DNA of 64,000 bases from Rhodoligotrophos appendicifer (lineage in GTDB: Bacteria > Pseudomonadota > Alphaproteobacteria > Rhizobiales > Im1), in contig NZ_VHKL01000011.1 of assembly GCF_007474605.1 (NCBI RefSeq), positions 62,001-126,000 on the forward strand. Direction: 5' to 3'. The translations under genes were made by a program, and so were the position numbers. Positions 61,797 through 64,000 of this stretch are shown here, in pieces (positions within the stretch are counted from its first letter, which is position 1; each line of letters begins with the position of its first letter). A model generated the notes under the pieces. It ran no database searches. It worked only from the letters and a program-made list of their open reading frames with translations, and was not told the origin of the DNA.

Positions 61797-62372
61797 TTAG
61801 GCTGCGTCCTGCAAGGCGAGCTCGCTCCAGCGGCCGAGATAGATCTTCAGCCAGGGAGTGAAGCGTTCAGGGGCGGCTGCCACCTCGGAGCGCAAAGCCT
61901 CCTGGGTGACCCAGGCCACCTCCTGGACTTCATCGCAATTATAGGACGACACATCGAAGGGGACATCGACGTCGCCGCGGAAGACGTGGACCCGCTCGTG
62001 CTCGATGAGCCCGTTGCCCACGTCGGCGCGATATTCCACGACTGAGCGCGATTGCAAGGGAAGGCTCAGGCCCACCTCCTCCAGCAGGCGACGCGGCGCA
62101 CAGTCCGACGGGCTTTCGCCCCAGTGGGGATGCGTGCAGCAGGTGTTGGCCCATAAGCCGCCGCAATGGTACTTGCCGAGCGCGCGGCGCTGGATCAGCA
62201 GCCGATCGCCGGCGAAGACGAAGACGGAGACTGCAAGGTGCTTCTGGCCCACGCGATGGGCGTCGAGCTTGCCGATGGGAAACAAGGTCCCGTCCTCGGC
62301 GATCGCGGGGATCACGGCTTCGTCGCCGGTCGCGGATCGGCGTGGTTCAGCGCTCCGGATCATGACGGTCAT
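61797..62372 (-). CDS. idi: Isopentenyl-diphosphate delta-isomerase, type 1
   Basis: 191 aa from MTVMIRSAEPRRSATGDEAV; the open frame continues upstream into the hemA region without similarity. Nudix-fold motifs: RVGQKHLAVSVFVFAGDRLL near 41-60, WANTCCTHPHWGESPSDCAPRRLLEEVGL near 74-102 (catalytic Cys and metal His, partly quoted) and EHERVHVFRGDVDVPF near 124-139 with the catalytic Glu. It interconverts IPP and DMAPP for carotenoid and phytyl synthesis. 20 bp downstream of hemA, probably co-transcribed. Confidence 0.94.
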   Translation of the reverse strand: MTVMIRSAEPRRSATGDEAVIPAIAEDGTLFPIGKLDAHRVGQKHLAVSVFVFAGDRLLIQRRALGKYHCGGLWANTCCTHPHWGESPSDCAPRRLLEEVGLSLPLQSRSVVEYRADVGNGLIEHERVHVFRGDVDVPFDVSSYNCDEVQEVAWVTQEALRSEVAAAPERFTPWLKIYLGRWSELALQDAA

Positions 62373-62391
62373 CGAAGGGCCCCCTTCCGGG

Positions 62392-63606
62392 TCAAGCGAC
62401 AGCGCGGGCAATCGCGCATTGCGACCAAAGATCGGACAAGGCTCCGATGAGGTGATCGATGTCGGCATCCGTATGCAACGGAGACGGCGTGATGCGGAGC
62501 CGCTCGGTCTTCCGCGGCACAGTCGGATAATTGATCGGCTGCACATAGATGCCGTAATTGTCGAGCAGCAGATCGCTGATCCATTTGCACTTGACCGCAT
62601 CGCAGACCATGACGGGCACGATGTGGCTCGGGTTCGGCATTGTCGGGATCCCCAGGCCGTCGAGCCGGGAGCGTACTTTCCTGACGCGCTCCTGGTGGCG
62701 GGCGCGCTCCAGGCCGCTCTGCTTGAGATGCATGATGGAGGCCCGGGCGCCGGCGGCCACGGCGGGCGGCAGCGCCGTGGTAAAGATGAAGCCCGAGGCG
62801 AAGCTGCGGATGAAGTCGCACATGGCGGCAGAGCCCGCGATATAACCGCCGACCACGCCGAATGCCTTGCCCAGGGTTCCCTCGATGAGGGTCAGGCGGT
62901 CCATGACGCCGTCACGCTCGGCGATGCCGCCGCCGCGCGGGCCATAGAGGCCGACCGCGTGAACCTCGTCGAGATAGGTCATGGCGCCGTGCTTGTCGGC
63001 GACGTCGCAGATCGCCTTGATGGGCGCGATGTCGCCATCCATGGAATAGACCGATTCGAAGGCGACCAGCTTGGGGACGTCGGCGTCGTATTCGGAGAGG
63101 ATCCGGTCCAGATCGGCCGGATCATTGTGCTTCCAGAGCCGCTTCTCGGCGCGAGAATGGCGGATGCCTTCGATCATGGAGGCGTGGTTGCCCTCGTCGG
63201 AGAAGATCACGCAGCCGGGGATATTCGCGCCAAGGGTCGACAGAGCCGCCCAGTTGGAGACATAGCCCGAGGTGAACAGCAACGCGGCCTCCTTGCGATG
63301 AAGGTCGGCCAGCTCGCGTTCCAGGAGGACATGGTCGTGGGTGGTGCCGGAAATGTTACGGGTGCCGCCGGCGCCGGCGCCGCAGCGATCGAGCGCTTCG
63401 TGCATGGCCGCGATGACTTTCGGGTGCTGTCCCATGCCGAGATAATCGTTCGAGCACCAGACCGTGACATCACTCGTGGATCCGCCCAGATGACGCCTGG
63501 CGCGCGGAAACGACCCGGCCTGACGCTCCAGCTCGGCGAATACGCGGTAGCGTCCTTCCTTGTGAAGGCCGTCCAACCGGCTGGAGAAGAAAGCTTCGAA
63601 ATCCAT
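62392..63606 (-). CDS. hemA: 5-aminolevulinate synthase
   Basis: 404 aa from [20 protein letters not shown] with GGGAG 9 bp upstream; an ATG 14 codons earlier is less likely. PLP-enzyme landmarks: [17 protein letters not shown] near 53-69, [19 protein letters not shown] near 79-97, [12 protein letters not shown] near 206-217 and the PLP Lys in [14 protein letters not shown] near 235-248. It condenses glycine and succinyl-CoA for tetrapyrroles. Linked to idi and puhE, the usual Rhizobiales PGC order. Confidence 0.96.
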   Translation of the reverse strand: MDFEAFFSSRLDGLHKEGRYRVFAELERQAGSFPRARRHLGGSTSDVTVWCSNDYLGMGQHPKVIAAMHEALDRCGAGAGGTRNISGTTHDHVLLERELADLHRKEAALLFTSGYVSNWAALSTLGANIPGCVIFSDEGNHASMIEGIRHSRAEKRLWKHNDPADLDRILSEYDADVPKLVAFESVYSMDGDIAPIKAICDVADKHGAMTYLDEVHAVGLYGPRGGGIAERDGVMDRLTLIEGTLGKAFGVVGGYIAGSAAMCDFIRSFASGFIFTTALPPAVAAGARASIMHLKQSGLERARHQERVRKVRSRLDGLGIPTMPNPSHIVPVMVCDAVKCKWISDLLLDNYGIYVQPINYPTVPRKTERLRITPSPLHTDADIDHLIGALSDLWSQCAIARAVA

Positions 63607-63686
63607 TTTTTTCAACTCCCTGGACAACCGGCAAAGCGGCTGGTTCACGTTTGCCCTGTTGAGCGGCGGTGTTCAATGCATAGATC

Positions 63687-64000
63687 TCAAACTGGTAATC
63701 GCCGCGGTGGAACGGTCTTCAGAGCGGGCATGTCAGAATGGCCCGCCCGCATCGGGTCGTGCTTGGGCGTCGTCTCCCGCGACTTCATGCTCCAGTTCCA
63801 CATGGTCTCCGCCGGAATCGGCAGAACGAGGAACCAGTGCTCGAGGATCGCCAGCGCCATCATGGTGGCCAAAAACGTAAAGCCTGCCGTTTCGAAGGCC
63901 GTTTCCGCGAGGACCGCCTCGGTGGCGAGCACCGAACAGATCACCGTGGAAATCGAAACGGAGAATGGGAAGAGCAGATTCATGGGCTTATTGTTCAGGA
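63687..64000 (-). CDS. puhE: PuhE, photosynthetic complex assembly protein, C-terminal part only
   Basis: 104 codons of the 3' end; the frame is open to the window edge (LNNKPMNLLFPFSVSIS), so the real start lies outside. Two membrane helices: SISTVICSVLATEAVLAE and GFTFLATMMALAILEHWFLV. The block ALAILEHWFLVLPIPAETMW is characteristic of PuhE. PuhE influences bacteriochlorophyll level and RC/LH1 assembly. It lies 80 bp upstream of hemA in the same direction. Confidence 0.85.
   Translation of the reverse strand, partial: LNNKPMNLLFPFSVSISTVICSVLATEAVLAETAFETAGFTFLATMMALAILEHWFLVLPIPAETMWNWSMKSRETTPKHDPMRAGHSDMPALKTVPPRRLPV

Noticed and set aside
1-64000. tRNA, rRNA, CRISPR arrays, insertion sequences or prophage
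   Set aside because: Looked for by eye; no cloverleaf-like segments, repeat-spacer arrays or transposase motifs were recognised.

Overview
The window is high-GC DNA from a phototrophic alphaproteobacterium. It carries roughly half of a purple-bacterial photosynthesis gene cluster (PGC), with bacteriochlorophyll a, spirilloxanthin-type carotenoid, LH1 and type-2 reaction centre genes. A bacteriophytochrome and heme oxygenase sit next to ppsR, and hemA, idi and puhE are linked to the cluster. This arrangement fits the Hyphomicrobiales (Rhizobiales). The genus cannot be read from the sequence.

Left part (1-23.9 kb) is catabolic. A first module on the minus strand encodes an NtaA/DszA-type FMN monooxygenase followed by a HyuA/HyuB pair (hydantoinase/oxoprolinase superfamily), HyuB being cut by the window edge. 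It is divergent from a DUF1537 four-carbon-acid-sugar kinase gene. A DMT-type permease and its TetR regulator follow. Then comes a co-directional minus-strand array of about 15 kb and twelve genes: acyl-CoA ligase, livF, binding protein, livH, livM, livG, hyuA, hyuB, a hotdog protein resembling 3-aminobutyryl-CoA ammonia-lyase, hyuB, hyuA and a short degenerate hyuB. Most junctions overlap by one to four bases. A divergent MurR/RpiR-type regulator probably controls it. The array reads as uptake, ATP-dependent ring opening, CoA activation and ammonia elimination of an unknown cyclic amide or hydantoin-like nitrogen compound.

Middle part (24-32.7 kb) holds a Na+/H+ antiporter and mainly exported or envelope proteins: Cu/Zn superoxide dismutase, a small secreted protein, a LysM-like protein, a PRC-barrel protein with an unusual beta-repeat region, ExoD, a family 2 glycosyltransferase and a DUF4142 protein. 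An AT-rich gap lies inside it.

Right part (32.8-64 kb) is the PGC. Light and redox control comes first: a FixJ-like response regulator, a bacteriophytochrome kinase, heme oxygenase and PpsR. Then follow a membrane-fused alpha/beta hydrolase, tspO, hemC, a cytochrome c2, bchIDO, crtIB with a 49-aa membrane ORF, a PliG-like secreted protein, crtC and crtD, and the superoperon crtEF-bchCXYZ-pufQBALM. It ends with a terminator, idi, hemA and the 3' part of puhE. There is no crtA, pufC or puc gene here.

Sites matching the PpsR operator TGT-N12-ACA occur at six promoter regions, usually in pairs offset by 26 bp. The puf transcript shows designed-looking RNA structure: three hairpins before pufB and three near-identical hairpins repeated every 28 nt between pufA and pufL.
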